Positions 1 through 9,154 of a DNA stretch of 64,000 nt are shown here, in pieces. The DNA is from Dyadobacter sp. CY312. Lineage in GTDB: Bacteria > Bacteroidota > Bacteroidia > Cytophagales > Spirosomataceae. The notes below the pieces were generated by a model. That model had not been told where the DNA came from. It searched no databases and was given only the letters and a program-made list of their open reading frames with translations. The stretch is taken from the NCBI RefSeq assembly GCF_021390535.1, contig NZ_JAJUXG010000003.1, positions 434,001 through 498,000 on the forward strand, read 5' to 3'. Within the stretch, counting starts at the first letter, position 1, and each line of letters opens with the position of its first letter. A program made the position numbers and the translations under genes.

Positions 1-1286
1 TACACAATTATGCTCAGAGCGATCGATATAGCAATTGAAAATGTAAGAATCAGACCTTCCCTGGCGTCTTTCTCAGCATCGATCTCAATTTCTCGTTCTC
101 TCTGGATTTGTTGTAGCAGCTGTCCGACATCACTCTTGTTTTCTGCATTTTTCTTTAATTTGTCTATACGGTCGCTTTCCAAAGTAGCAATAAGCAATTT
201 GCCTGCTTCTTCAAAATTCCCTTGCCCGAATAAAACAGCAGCTTTCAACTTCCTGTATTTACCAAACTTAGAAGCATTACCGGATGTATCTAACAAAGCT
301 TTCACCATGTCTAATTGTTGCTGTGCCTTACTGTATTGCTCTGTGTCAACATACAATTTTGCAAGAATCAGCCGAGACTCCTGTTCCACCTCAACAGACC
401 AATCAATTTCTTCATCATGTTGCAGACAGCGCAGCAAAAGTCTTTCTGCAATGGCCGTGTTGCCCTTTAAAGCGTGAGCCTCAGCCTGATTACGCAGGAT
501 AACAATTCGTGCAAATTTTATATAGTTCTTCTCCTTCGGAAATTCCGCTGCATGCGCGTTGATAAAATTTTTCGCCTTCTCAAAATACCTTAAGGCCATA
601 TCGGGCTCGTCGAGATACAGATAAGCGAACCCAATGTTTCGCAGGCTCCCCTGCTTCTCTATAAATTCCAGTTGAAAGTTGCCCGATTTCCTGCATTTTG
701 CCAACTCTTTGTATTCCTGCTTCCAATACTCAATTGCCTGATAATAATTTTCCTCTCTGAATGAGCTGTTCGCGATCCTGCTGCTATACCTTGCGCACTC
801 ACAAATTTCGCCCATTCCGATAAGGAAGGATTTACCATGGTCGTAATTACGATATGCCTGGTAATATTTTTTTTGATGTAATAAATCATCTCCTCTCAAA
901 AGCAGAGCTTTGGAGTAGTCAATTGGGTATTGCTTTCTGATTTGAACCGGCTCAAACAATTGAAGCAGGCTATCGGTATACATCAGCGCATTTTCAGCCA
1001 GGGTGGAATCTCTGTGACTAAGAACTTTCATGAATTTGTAGTAATTCATGCGATCCTGAAGGGCAGGTTTGCCCAATGTAACCATGAACGAATCGAGTTT
1101 CGCAATACACTTTTTAATCCCTATTTTTCTGGAACCGCGATCCAGGCTGTCAATCATTACTTCCAACTTGCTATTCCGATCCGACTCATGCGATTTTTGG
1201 CATCCCAAAAAGCCCCAAATGAAGAACAGCGGTACCAGTATGGCTTTATAAAATATCTTATTTTTTGCCAGGAGGATTTTTTTCAT
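1..1286 (-). CDS. TPR-containing membrane signalling protein, probable sensor histidine kinase (C-terminus beyond window)
   Basis: An uninterrupted frame starts at the ATG ending at 1286 and stays open to the window edge, giving about 428 residues. It opens with a basic, hydrophobic leader (MKKILLAKNK) with a lipobox-like GFLGC at about 25-29. Helical repeats with TPR-like periodicity follow from about 120 to 380 (for example YYQAYRNYDHGK and YYQAIEYWKQEY). A charged coiled-coil stretch (LLQQIQREREIEID) leads into a hydrophobic segment at the edge (LILTFSIAISIALSIIV). In Bacteroidota this layout of secreted TPR domain then one membrane helix usually continues into a LytS-type histidine kinase or a HTH domain. 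That part lies outside the window, so the kinase call is inference; the TPR-plus-membrane architecture is seen. Confidence 0.75.
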   Translation of the reverse strand, partial: MKKILLAKNKIFYKAILVPLFFIWGFLGCQKSHESDRNSKLEVMIDSLDRGSRKIGIKKCIAKLDSFMVTLGKPALQDRMNYYKFMKVLSHRDSTLAENALMYTDSLLQLFEPVQIRKQYPIDYSKALLLRGDDLLHQKKYYQAYRNYDHGKSFLIGMGEICECARYSSRIANSSFREENYYQAIEYWKQEYKELAKCRKSGNFQLEFIEKQGSLRNIGFAYLYLDEPDMALRYFEKAKNFINAHAAEFPKEKNYIKFARIVILRNQAEAHALKGNTAIAERLLLRCLQHDEEIDWSVEVEQESRLILAKLYVDTEQYSKAQQQLDMVKALLDTSGNASKFGKYRKLKAAVLFGQGNFEEAGKLLIATLESDRIDKLKKNAENKSDVGQLLQQIQREREIEIDAEKDAREGLILTFSIAISIALSIIV

Positions 1287-1612
1287 TACTCATAGTTTAG
1301 GTCGCTTTTCTGACATTTTAAGTAGTAGTTAAGGTCATGTATCCACAGTTAACTTAGTGATTAACAAGCTTAAACTTTCTGATTCAGAAGGTCGAATATA
1401 TTCTATCTTACTTACAATTTTAATTAATTTTGTTATGTTTTTAGTTGTACCCTGCGATTAGCAAGAATTCAACTGCTTGTAATCCTTAGCCACGGATCTG
1501 CCGCTCCGGTAGCGCATAATTAAGATTTAGCCCAGTTCATTACTCCTGTTTTCACGATAAAAAAGTATATTTCAAAAACTTTATTCCATTAATACCACTC
1601 AACCAAGAAAAC
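1287..1612. other. intergenic region with no gene seen
   Basis: AT-rich gap between two divergent genes, so it should hold both promoters. I found no clear TAnnTTTG box, no strong hairpin and no open frame with coding character. Confidence 0.5.
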
Positions 1613-2434
1613 ATGGGAAAGATCACAGTAAAAGACGGTACAGAGATATATTACAAAGACTGGGGTACCGGACAACCGATTGTTTTTCATCACGGATGGC
1701 CCTTATCCGGCGACGATTGGGATGCACAAATGATATTTTTTCTGGATCAGGGTTACAGGGTAATTGCACATGACCGCCGAGGTCATGGCCGCTCTACGCA
1801 AACTGCGGTTGGAAACGATATGGACACCTATGCAGCCGATGTCGCTGAACTTGTAGAAGCACTCGATTTGAAGGATGCTATACATGTGGGTCATTCCACA
1901 GGCGGTGGTGAAGTGATTCGTTACGCTGCAAAATATGGCAAAGGCCGGGTCGCAAAAGCAGTACTTGTGAGTGCAGTTACCCCGCTGATGATCAAAACAG
2001 AAAACAATCCTGATGGGATTCCGATGTCGGTTTTTGATGAAATTCGTGAAGGAACCGGGACAAACAGACCGCAGTATTTTAAAGATTTTAACGAAGCATT
2101 TTACGGCTACAACCGTGAAGGTGCCAAAGTATCCCAGGGAATAAGAGACAACTGGTGGCGCCAGGGAATGTCGGGCGGGATAAAAGCACATTACGACTGT
2201 ATCAAGGCATTTTCGGAAACTGATTTTACCGAAGATCTGAAAAGTGTCGACATTCCGGTTCTGGTATTACACGGAGAAGACGACCAGATCGTGCCATATG
2301 AACTTACCGCGTTGAAGGCAGCGAAACTCCTGAAAAACGGAAAATTGATAACCTATCCTGGTTTCCCTCACGGAATGCCAACTACGGAGGCTGCTACAAT
2401 CAACAAGGATCTGCTGGCTTTCTTCAAATCGTAA
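1613..2434 (+). CDS. alpha/beta hydrolase, non-heme chloroperoxidase / aryl esterase type
   Basis: 273 residues, the usual length for the cofactor-free haloperoxidase and aryl esterase branch of the alpha/beta hydrolases. The nucleophile elbow GHSTGGG places Ser95. HGEDDQIVP supplies the acid (D223 or D224) and GFPHGMP supplies His253. The oxyanion-hole motif HHGWPLSGDDW lies at about 26-36. These enzymes hydrolyse small esters and can form peracids with hydrogen peroxide; the natural substrate cannot be read from sequence. There is no signal peptide, so it is cytoplasmic. It stands alone, convergent with pgk, and a strong terminator hairpin follows. Confidence 0.9.
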   Translation: MGKITVKDGTEIYYKDWGTGQPIVFHHGWPLSGDDWDAQMIFFLDQGYRVIAHDRRGHGRSTQTAVGNDMDTYAADVAELVEALDLKDAIHVGHSTGGGEVIRYAAKYGKGRVAKAVLVSAVTPLMIKTENNPDGIPMSVFDEIREGTGTNRPQYFKDFNEAFYGYNREGAKVSQGIRDNWWRQGMSGGIKAHYDCIKAFSETDFTEDLKSVDIPVLVLHGEDDQIVPYELTALKAAKLLKNGKLITYPGFPHGMPTTEAATINKDLLAFFKS

Positions 2435-2465
2435 TTAGGGGATAACCAACCAATAGTGTTTAAGC

Positions 2466-2505
2466 AAAACGAGGGTGTCCGAATAGCCGGACACCCTCGT
2501 TTTTT
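2466..2505. terminator. bidirectional intrinsic terminator between hydrolase gene and pgk
   Basis: A 13-bp perfect stem (ACGAGGGTGTCCG at 2469-2481 with 2488-2500) has a 6-nt loop, a T-run from 2500 to 2505 and an A-run from 2466 to 2469. It can therefore serve both convergent genes. Confidence 0.9.
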
Positions 2506-2547
2506 CAAACCTGTTCAGTAATGAACTGATTTGTATCTTAAATTTAA

Positions 2548-3744
2548 CTATGCTTCCAGAGCGGCAACGCCAGGAAGAACTTTTCCTTCCATATATTCCA
2601 ACAATGCTCCGCCACCTGTGGACACGTAACTTACTCGATCTCCATAACCTGCATTGTTAATTGCCGAAGCAGAATCACCACCACCGATCAATGAGAATGC
2701 ATCGTTTTCTTCCGTCGCAGCTACAACCGATTTAGCGATTGCATTGGTACCAGCAGCGAAATTAGGGAATTCAAAAACCCCCATTGGGCCGTTCCAAAGC
2801 ACTGTCTTTGATTTCGCGATGATCTCAGAGAAGATTTTGATCGTTTCCGGACCAATGTCCAACCCTTCCCAATCATCAGGAATCTCACCGGCAGGTACCG
2901 TTTTGCGATCCGCATCGTTACTGAATCCGTCAGCAATTACAGTGTCAACAGGCAAAATCAGGTTCACACCTTTTTCCTTCGCCTTTTTCACAAGTTCCAA
3001 AGTAAGCTCCTGCTTGTCGGCTTCCAGTAGAGATTTACCGATTTTCCCACCTTGTGCTTTGGAGAAAGTATAAGACATACCGCCGCCAATGATCAGGTTA
3101 TCAACCGAATCCAGCAATCGCTCTATAATTAGTATTTTATCAGATATTTTTGCTCCACCCATAATCGCCGTAAACGGACGCTCCGAATGTCCCAAAAGTC
3201 TTTCTGCATTGTCAAGTTCCGCCTGCATTACGTATCCGCAAACTTTATCTTTGAAAAACTTGCCGATTACTGCCGTAGAAGCATGTGCCCGGTGTGCAGT
3301 ACCAAATGCATCCATCACCCATACATCACCCAGCTTCGAAAGTTTTTCTGCGAATGCTTCATCTCCTTTTTCTTCTTCCTTATAAAAACGAAGGTTTTCA
3401 AGCAGCAACACTTCGCCTGGCTCCAAAGCAGCAGCAAGTTCTACCGCACTTTCACCAATACTATCATCAGCGAATTTCACTGTCTTGCCTAAAATCAGAG
3501 ACAATGGATTTACCAGATGCTTTAAAGAATATTTTTCAGTAGGACCATCCTTTGGGCGTCCCAAATGCGACATCAAAATTACCGATCCGCCTTCATCAAG
3601 TATTTTACTAATGGTTGGAATCGTTGCGCGAATACGGGTATCATCCGTGATCTCAAACTTGTCGTTAAGAGGTACGTTAAAATCAACGCGAACAAGGGCT
3701 TTTTTGCCTGAAAAATTGTAAGAATCTAATGTTGTCATGGGCAT
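2548..3744 (-). CDS. pgk: phosphoglycerate kinase
   Basis: 398 residues, the normal bacterial length. It transfers the acyl phosphate of 1,3-bisphosphoglycerate to ADP in glycolysis. Signature segments are VRVDFNVPL (18-26), SHLGRPKDG (59-67), GGAKISDK (196-203), the nucleotide-site GGGDS (354-358) and STGGGA (375-380). A second in-frame ATG two codons in (3738) is equally possible as start. The gene is monocistronic and convergent with the hydrolase gene. I see no truncation or lost residue. Confidence 0.98.
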   Translation of the reverse strand: MPMTTLDSYNFSGKKALVRVDFNVPLNDKFEITDDTRIRATIPTISKILDEGGSVILMSHLGRPKDGPTEKYSLKHLVNPLSLILGKTVKFADDSIGESAVELAAALEPGEVLLLENLRFYKEEEKGDEAFAEKLSKLGDVWVMDAFGTAHRAHASTAVIGKFFKDKVCGYVMQAELDNAERLLGHSERPFTAIMGGAKISDKILIIERLLDSVDNLIIGGGMSYTFSKAQGGKIGKSLLEADKQELTLELVKKAKEKGVNLILPVDTVIADGFSNDADRKTVPAGEIPDDWEGLDIGPETIKIFSEIIAKSKTVLWNGPMGVFEFPNFAAGTNAIAKSVVAATEENDAFSLIGGGDSASAINNAGYGDRVSYVSTGGGALLEYMEGKVLPGVAALEA

Positions 3745-3983
3745 GTAAAATTGTTTTCCATTGAAAACAAATGTAATTCAATTCTTTATAAAATACTACG
3801 TAATGCAAAAAGGACGAAATTTGAATTGTAATAATCCAATTTTTACAAAATATTTTTCTAATAAATAGTAAAAAACTACACTAACACAATTATCACTAAA
3901 CGATGTGTGGTGCCAGGCCACCTCTTGCAGTTTAAATGAGTGCTCTCTTAAAAAACCCGGGCCAGTCGTGCACCAAAGTCTGC

Positions 3984-3991
3984 TAACTTTG
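3984..3991 (+). promoter_or_regulatory. TAnnTTTG -7 box for the VRR-NUC gene
   Basis: TAACTTTG matches the Bacteroidota primary sigma -7 consensus and lies 34 nt before the GTG start at 4026. No good TTG was found 19-21 nt upstream, so the call rests on the -7 box only. Confidence 0.45.
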
Positions 3992-4025
3992 TGTTAAGTA
4001 TTATACCAAAGTCCGTTTTAAAATC

Positions 4026-5714
4026 GTGCAAAATACCGTTTTCCCTCAGGATCTGCCTCCAAAGTATTATCATGATTACTTTTGCTACGTACTGGAGTTC
4101 GTTCGCAAACGGTATTCGGGGATCCTACGCGAGCACGAGCTTGAATTTCTTAACGATTACGCTGCACTGTCCGAAAACGCGCAATGCCTTTTCATTCGTT
4201 TCAGCAACCGGAGCAAGTCATTTTTCAGGGTCAATAGCATATCTTATCATGAAATTGATGACATTCCGGCTGTACTGGAAGAGCTTCATGACCGTCGGTT
4301 TATTGAGACACTTTGTGATACCCATGGCGACCGATCAGCAGAAATAATCGATCTTTTTACAAAAGAGCAGCTCCTTGAACTGACTAAATTGCTTCAACCG
4401 GATGTGCTCCCGGCCAGGAGTATCAAAAAGCCGGATCTTGTCCGATGGTTGCTTTACACCTATGACTTTGAGGTTCTTTGTGAAATTATAAATGAGAGCG
4501 AACCAGTGGTAAAGGTTTCCCATGAAGCGGAAGTAATGCTCATGAAATTCCTTTTTTTCGGCAACAGATATGCCGACATGACTGAATTTGTAATCCGCGA
4601 CCTGGGCCACGTACGATTCCAGTCCTTTGATGAGGCACATCTTTCTATTCAGTTTGAAACACGGAAAGAGGTTGATGATACACTGATGGTTTCTTTGATG
4701 AAGGAAACCTTTGATGTCTTAAAACAGGAATATCCGCCGGAAGAAATTTATGACTGGTTTATGAACTGGCAGGGCGGTATTGCGGGTAGTCTGAGTGCCA
4801 AATCGCTGCCTTCCTACAATCTTTTTGTTATGAGGGTAAGCGCATGGCTCGAAAGAAAGAAAATGCTGTCGCAGGCTTTGACCATTTACCAGCTCACCAA
4901 CGATGCGCCCGCGCGTGAAAGGCGTGTGAGGCTACTGTATAATCTGGGGGAAATCGATGAGGCTCTTGCGCTGTGTGAAGAGATTGCTGAAAATCCACAG
5001 AATGCCGATGAGCGATATTTCAGTCAGGATTTTCATGAGAGAATAAAAAATAAAAAGAAACGTGTGGTGAAACGCACCACACAGGCATTAAAATCTGCGG
5101 ATGCTATCGAAGTTCCTGCCATGTATCGTTATCAGGTCGAACTTGGAGCCATTCACTATTACCGGGCACAGGGTTACAATGCCGTTTTTAGTGAAAATGA
5201 ACCCTGGCGGATGTTGTTCGGATTACTTTTTTGGGATATCATTTACGACACCAACGTGAAAACAATTCATAATCCGCTGCAACGGGTGCCAAGTGATTTT
5301 TTCCTTCCCGATTTTTATTACAACCGCTCAGGACAGCTCTCAGATCGAATGAAGGAAGCGCAAACCCGGGAACAGATTGAAGAGATTGTCAGAAAAACAT
5401 ATGAGGAAAAATTCGGGATTACCAATGTGCTGGTTCCCTGGTATGAAGACGGACTGGCAAAAGTGATCACGCTAATCTCCTGGCTCAGTCCGGAACAAAT
5501 TCATAAAGTTCTGATCGAAGTGGCTCAAAATATGAGGGAAAATACGAGGGGTTTTCCTGATTTGCTGGTCTGGAATGAAACAGAGTATGCTTTTATAGAA
5601 ATAAAATCACCAACAGATCACTTGTCGTCACGCCAGCTTCACTGGCAACACTTTTTTGCAGAGCACGGCGTGCAAAGCCGCATTGTGCGGGTGAAGTGGA
5701 TTAAGGAAGAATAG
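4026..5714 (+). CDS. VRR-NUC (FAN1-like) nuclease domain protein
   Basis: 562 residues from a GTG start. The C-terminal 54 residues form a VRR-NUC fold: GFPDLLVW with D512, then FIEIKSP with E525 and K527, giving the PD-(D/E)xK triad, then SSRQLHWQHFF. The long helical N-terminal part (about 1-500) with YNLGEIDEALALCEE resembles the SAP/TPR region of bacterial and eukaryotic FAN1. FAN1 enzymes are structure-specific 5'-flap nucleases that act in interstrand crosslink repair. The gene is monocistronic, and I see no partner gene beside it. Domain assignment is strong; a repair role here is by analogy. Confidence 0.85.
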   Translation: MQNTVFPQDLPPKYYHDYFCYVLEFVRKRYSGILREHELEFLNDYAALSENAQCLFIRFSNRSKSFFRVNSISYHEIDDIPAVLEELHDRRFIETLCDTHGDRSAEIIDLFTKEQLLELTKLLQPDVLPARSIKKPDLVRWLLYTYDFEVLCEIINESEPVVKVSHEAEVMLMKFLFFGNRYADMTEFVIRDLGHVRFQSFDEAHLSIQFETRKEVDDTLMVSLMKETFDVLKQEYPPEEIYDWFMNWQGGIAGSLSAKSLPSYNLFVMRVSAWLERKKMLSQALTIYQLTNDAPARERRVRLLYNLGEIDEALALCEEIAENPQNADERYFSQDFHERIKNKKKRVVKRTTQALKSADAIEVPAMYRYQVELGAIHYYRAQGYNAVFSENEPWRMLFGLLFWDIIYDTNVKTIHNPLQRVPSDFFLPDFYYNRSGQLSDRMKEAQTREQIEEIVRKTYEEKFGITNVLVPWYEDGLAKVITLISWLSPEQIHKVLIEVAQNMRENTRGFPDLLVWNETEYAFIEIKSPTDHLSSRQLHWQHFFAEHGVQSRIVRVKWIKEE

Positions 5715-5735
5715 GATAACGGCCGTGAACAACAA

Positions 5736-5765
5736 AGCGGGAGATCGAACGAACGATCTCCCGCT
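5736..5765. terminator. hairpin between convergent genes
   Basis: A 12-bp perfect stem (AGCGGGAGATCG at 5736-5747 with 5754-5765) has a 6-nt loop. The T-rich tail is better on the minus side, so it most likely ends the 5807-7453 transcript and may also stop the nuclease gene. Confidence 0.7.
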
Positions 5766-5806
5766 TCTGCTATTTAATTGAACAAGTCGGGTTATGAGAC
5801 CAATAC

Positions 5807-7453
5807 TTATTTCTTTTTCTTCTTCTTGTCTTCAAATTTACTGAACGGCCCTAATTTTCCTTTCTTTTGAACCGCTTTATAATCATACTGAAACTTACCT
5901 TCCTCAGTATCACATTTTCCAACTACGATCATATCATTTTTGATGAACACAGTACCGGCCCATGAAGGTATCTTAATATTATTTTCTTTTAACAATTGAT
6001 CAAGATTTCCCTCCAGCTTACTTGGATCACAATCTTTCATCTCAAATTTGCCAAGAACACGTCTTACACTCCAAGACGAAGGACCACCGGGAACCGGACA
6101 AATACAGGTTGCACAGTCAGGGGATCCACCTTTTACCCATTTCGTTCTTGTACCTTTCTTTAGCTGGTAAGCGTATACTTCAATAGTACATTGTTTTAAA
6201 CACGCTGTATCCGGAACTATAACAGTTTTCTCCTTAACCATTGCAAATCCAGTTGTACTTGCTTCACTGGTACAGTTTGCACAATCAGACTCTAACTGGC
6301 TGCTCACTGTCGCATAATATTGTCCCATCACCGGACGACCATTTGCATCAAGATATGCCGCCGGAAAACCAAGTTGGTTACCTTCCTGGCAAACCAAAGA
6401 AGCAATTACTTTATCCTGCCCGTTATCCAAATGGTGAATACGTGCCGTGAAAGTCTCTGTCTTAGTCGTATCAGGAGTAACTCTGCTTGTCCATGTAAGA
6501 ACAATTGGTTCTGCCTTTGAAGAATCCTGACCAATATTGAAAAGCATTCCTTTGATTGACTTATCTCCCATTTTCCATTCAAGGTTCGGAGCCAGACAGA
6601 TCAAGCCAGGTGTTGGTTCCTTCTTAACAGGTACGTCGCGGGCAAAACTTCTGCGCATGGCAAGTCCCGCACTGAAACCTCCGTGCTTACGTTGGAAAGG
6701 ATAAATGGTTGCTCCAGGAAAAATGTAATCCATTTTAGTACGGAAACCCATTGCTTCTACACCCCACGCCCACAGTCCGTTTTTACTTGGTACAAAAAAG
6801 CCCAAAGTAGCTAGCAATCCTGCATGGTAACGTTTGTCGCTGGCCGTAACCGAGTAAATGTTATTGCCTGTTGCACGATCATATATAAAAATGGCAGCAG
6901 GTGTAGAGCGGAATATCCCTCCGCGTACCGACGCTTCCAGGAATGGAGAGCGAGGTTTTTTAGTAAAATTCAGATTAAGTACAGGTCCAATCGCAAAATA
7001 GTGATCTTCTGATGAACCCTTACGGATAACCGCATCGCTCACACCTGCTTCGGCAACAATTTTGTCGGTAAACGTATTGATGTCTTTTCTAAAAAAGAAA
7101 TTTTGCAAGCCTGCAACCGCACCAAGACCCAATTTCACACGTGGAGCAGGATTTTTGGTTTTGAAAAAGTAATCGGCGTTAAGTGCTGCGTTGAACCCAA
7201 TTCCATTAAAAAGTGATTTGTCTCGGTATTTGTCTGAGTTAAAAGTGGCTTCCCAGCTTCCGCAAAATGCAACGGACGGACCGATGAAACCTCCCACGCG
7301 CCATGGGCTGACTTTGCGTTCAACACCAAGGGTGTCGCATCCTCCGCCCGGAAGATTGCAGTTGGTCGTAGGCGTTTCCTGTGCCATAGAGCCATAGCTG
7401 AAAAGGAAACAGGATACGAAAAATAATAACCTGAGTAAAGAATTTGTCTTCAT
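5807..7453 (-). CDS. secreted beta-barrel-like protein with Cys-rich C-terminal half and lysine tail, function unknown
   Basis: 548 residues; I do not recognise a family. Residues 1-24 are a signal peptide (LLFFVSCFLFSYGSMAQ). From about 48 to 270 the sequence alternates short beta-strand-like segments with Gly and aromatic residues (VGGFIGPSVAF, IGFNAALNADYFF, LGLGAVAGLQNFF), like small outer-membrane barrels of Bacteroidota. The second half (about 280-530) is soluble-looking and carries cysteine clusters (SDCANCTS, CLKQCTIEV, DCATCICPV). The chain ends in six lysines. Surface location is inferred. It is monocistronic and convergent with the nuclease gene. Confidence 0.8.
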   Translation of the reverse strand: MKTNSLLRLLFFVSCFLFSYGSMAQETPTTNCNLPGGGCDTLGVERKVSPWRVGGFIGPSVAFCGSWEATFNSDKYRDKSLFNGIGFNAALNADYFFKTKNPAPRVKLGLGAVAGLQNFFFRKDINTFTDKIVAEAGVSDAVIRKGSSEDHYFAIGPVLNLNFTKKPRSPFLEASVRGGIFRSTPAAIFIYDRATGNNIYSVTASDKRYHAGLLATLGFFVPSKNGLWAWGVEAMGFRTKMDYIFPGATIYPFQRKHGGFSAGLAMRRSFARDVPVKKEPTPGLICLAPNLEWKMGDKSIKGMLFNIGQDSSKAEPIVLTWTSRVTPDTTKTETFTARIHHLDNGQDKVIASLVCQEGNQLGFPAAYLDANGRPVMGQYYATVSSQLESDCANCTSEASTTGFAMVKEKTVIVPDTACLKQCTIEVYAYQLKKGTRTKWVKGGSPDCATCICPVPGGPSSWSVRRVLGKFEMKDCDPSKLEGNLDQLLKENNIKIPSWAGTVFIKNDMIVVGKCDTEEGKFQYDYKAVQKKGKLGPFSKFEDKKKKKK

Positions 7454-7757
7454 AGAAAAGTGTATAGATTAGTAAGCAAACAAAAAAGTGTGTTTATAAA
7501 AAAAATGTAAATTATAGCCTCTCGTGTATAGCCGATACCCGTTGAGACTACGAATCTTCCTAATAGTAACAAGAATAAAATCCTCTGATAAAAAAAGTGA
7601 TACGGTGCAGCAATTTTGGACAAATTTCCCGTTCACCGCGATTAAATATAGGCATAATTAATACATTTTTATGATATTAACAGGCTTCCCCATATTTTAT
7701 GAGACGGTTTGCTATCTTTCGTCATCATTTCATATCCATTTACTAAAACCCATTTCG

Positions 7758-9095
7758 ATGAGGCTCAAAAAATTATTGCTTGGCGCAGCCATTATAGCTG
7801 GATTGAGCAACGCTCATGCACAGACCAAACCCGATGACGTAAAGACATTTACGCTTGCTAACGGCATGAAGTTTCTGGTACTGGAAGATCATTCGATTCC
7901 GACTGCAAACATGTACCTTTTCTGGAAAGTAGGCTCACGTAACGAAGTACACGGCATTACAGGATTGTCGCACTTTTTTGAACACATGATGTTCAATGGT
8001 TCCAAAAATTACGGGCCTAAACAATTTGATCGTGTAATGGAAGCCAATGGTGGTTCCAACAATGCTTACACAACTGAGAACGTAACTGTATATACTGACT
8101 GGTTTCAGAAAGACGCCCTTGAAACAATCTTCAAATTAGAATCCGACCGGATCGCTGATCTTAGCATCGATCCTAAAATGGTGGAAAGTGAAAGAGGTGT
8201 GGTACTTTCCGAAAGAAGCACAGGACTTGAAAACAGCAATTACAGGCTTCTGGGTGAACTTGTTCAATCGGCAGCTTTTCAGGAGCATCCATATATGTTC
8301 CCGGTAATCGGTTTTGAGTCCGACATCAAAAGCTGGACTCAGGAAGATCTCGAAAATTATTTCAAAACCTATTACTCTCCGAACAATGCAACAGTGGTGG
8401 TAGTGGGTGACATTACGGTAGATCAGGTTCGCAAACTGGCCGACCAGTACATGGCTCCAATCGCGGCTCGCGGGCTTCCTCCCAAAATTCGCACGATTGA
8501 ACCACAGCAGAACGGCGAAAGAAGGGTAACAACCTACAAGGACATCACAACGCCAAATGTACTTCTGGCCTATCACACTCCGCAAACAGGACATGAAGAC
8601 TATTATGCACTGGATCTTTTCAGCAGCTTGCTTTCATCGGGAAATTCATCCCGCCTGATCAAATCGCTTGTGATGGACACCACCATTGCATCCAGAGCAT
8701 TTACATTTTTGGGAGAAGGATTTGATCCGAACATTTTCAACATCTACGCCATTGCTGGAAAAGGCGTTTCAGCGGCTGACCTGGAAAAAGCATTACTTAA
8801 CCAGATAGACCTGATCGTTAAAAATGGTGTAACCGAAAACGAACTTCAGAAGGTGAAAAACCAGAAGCTGATGGAGTTCTATCGCTCGCTCGAAACCATA
8901 AACGGGAAAGCAAACAGCCTGGGAACTTACGATGTATTTTTCGGAGATTACAAGAAAATGTTTGACGCGCCAAAGCTGTATGAAAAGGTTACGACCGAAG
9001 ATATTAAAAGAGTAGCTGCCAAATATTTCAACGAAAGAAACCGTACTGTAGGTTATCTGCTGCCAGAAACGGCCGTAAAAACGGAGACAAAATAA
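7758..9095 (+). CDS. M16 family zinc metallopeptidase, catalytic subunit
   Basis: 445 residues when started at the ATG at 7758, which gives a clean signal peptide ending SNAHAQ; the frame is open 29 codons further upstream. The inverted zinc motif HFFEH is at 72-76, with E152 (VVLSERS) as the likely third ligand. The C-terminal domain lacks the RxxxGxxY substrate-binding motif. Two-domain M16B enzymes of this sort work as heterodimers with a non-catalytic partner, which is the next gene 59 nt downstream. It probably degrades peptides in the periplasm. A TATCTTTC near-consensus -7 box lies at 7713-7720. Confidence 0.92.
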   Translation: MRLKKLLLGAAIIAGLSNAHAQTKPDDVKTFTLANGMKFLVLEDHSIPTANMYLFWKVGSRNEVHGITGLSHFFEHMMFNGSKNYGPKQFDRVMEANGGSNNAYTTENVTVYTDWFQKDALETIFKLESDRIADLSIDPKMVESERGVVLSERSTGLENSNYRLLGELVQSAAFQEHPYMFPVIGFESDIKSWTQEDLENYFKTYYSPNNATVVVVGDITVDQVRKLADQYMAPIAARGLPPKIRTIEPQQNGERRVTTYKDITTPNVLLAYHTPQTGHEDYYALDLFSSLLSSGNSSRLIKSLVMDTTIASRAFTFLGEGFDPNIFNIYAIAGKGVSAADLEKALLNQIDLIVKNGVTENELQKVKNQKLMEFYRSLETINGKANSLGTYDVFFGDYKKMFDAPKLYEKVTTEDIKRVAAKYFNERNRTVGYLLPETAVKTETK

Positions 9096-9154
9096 AGACC
9101 AATATCAAATATCAAAGCTGACAGTTAACCGACTGGTCATTAAAAGCTACAAAA

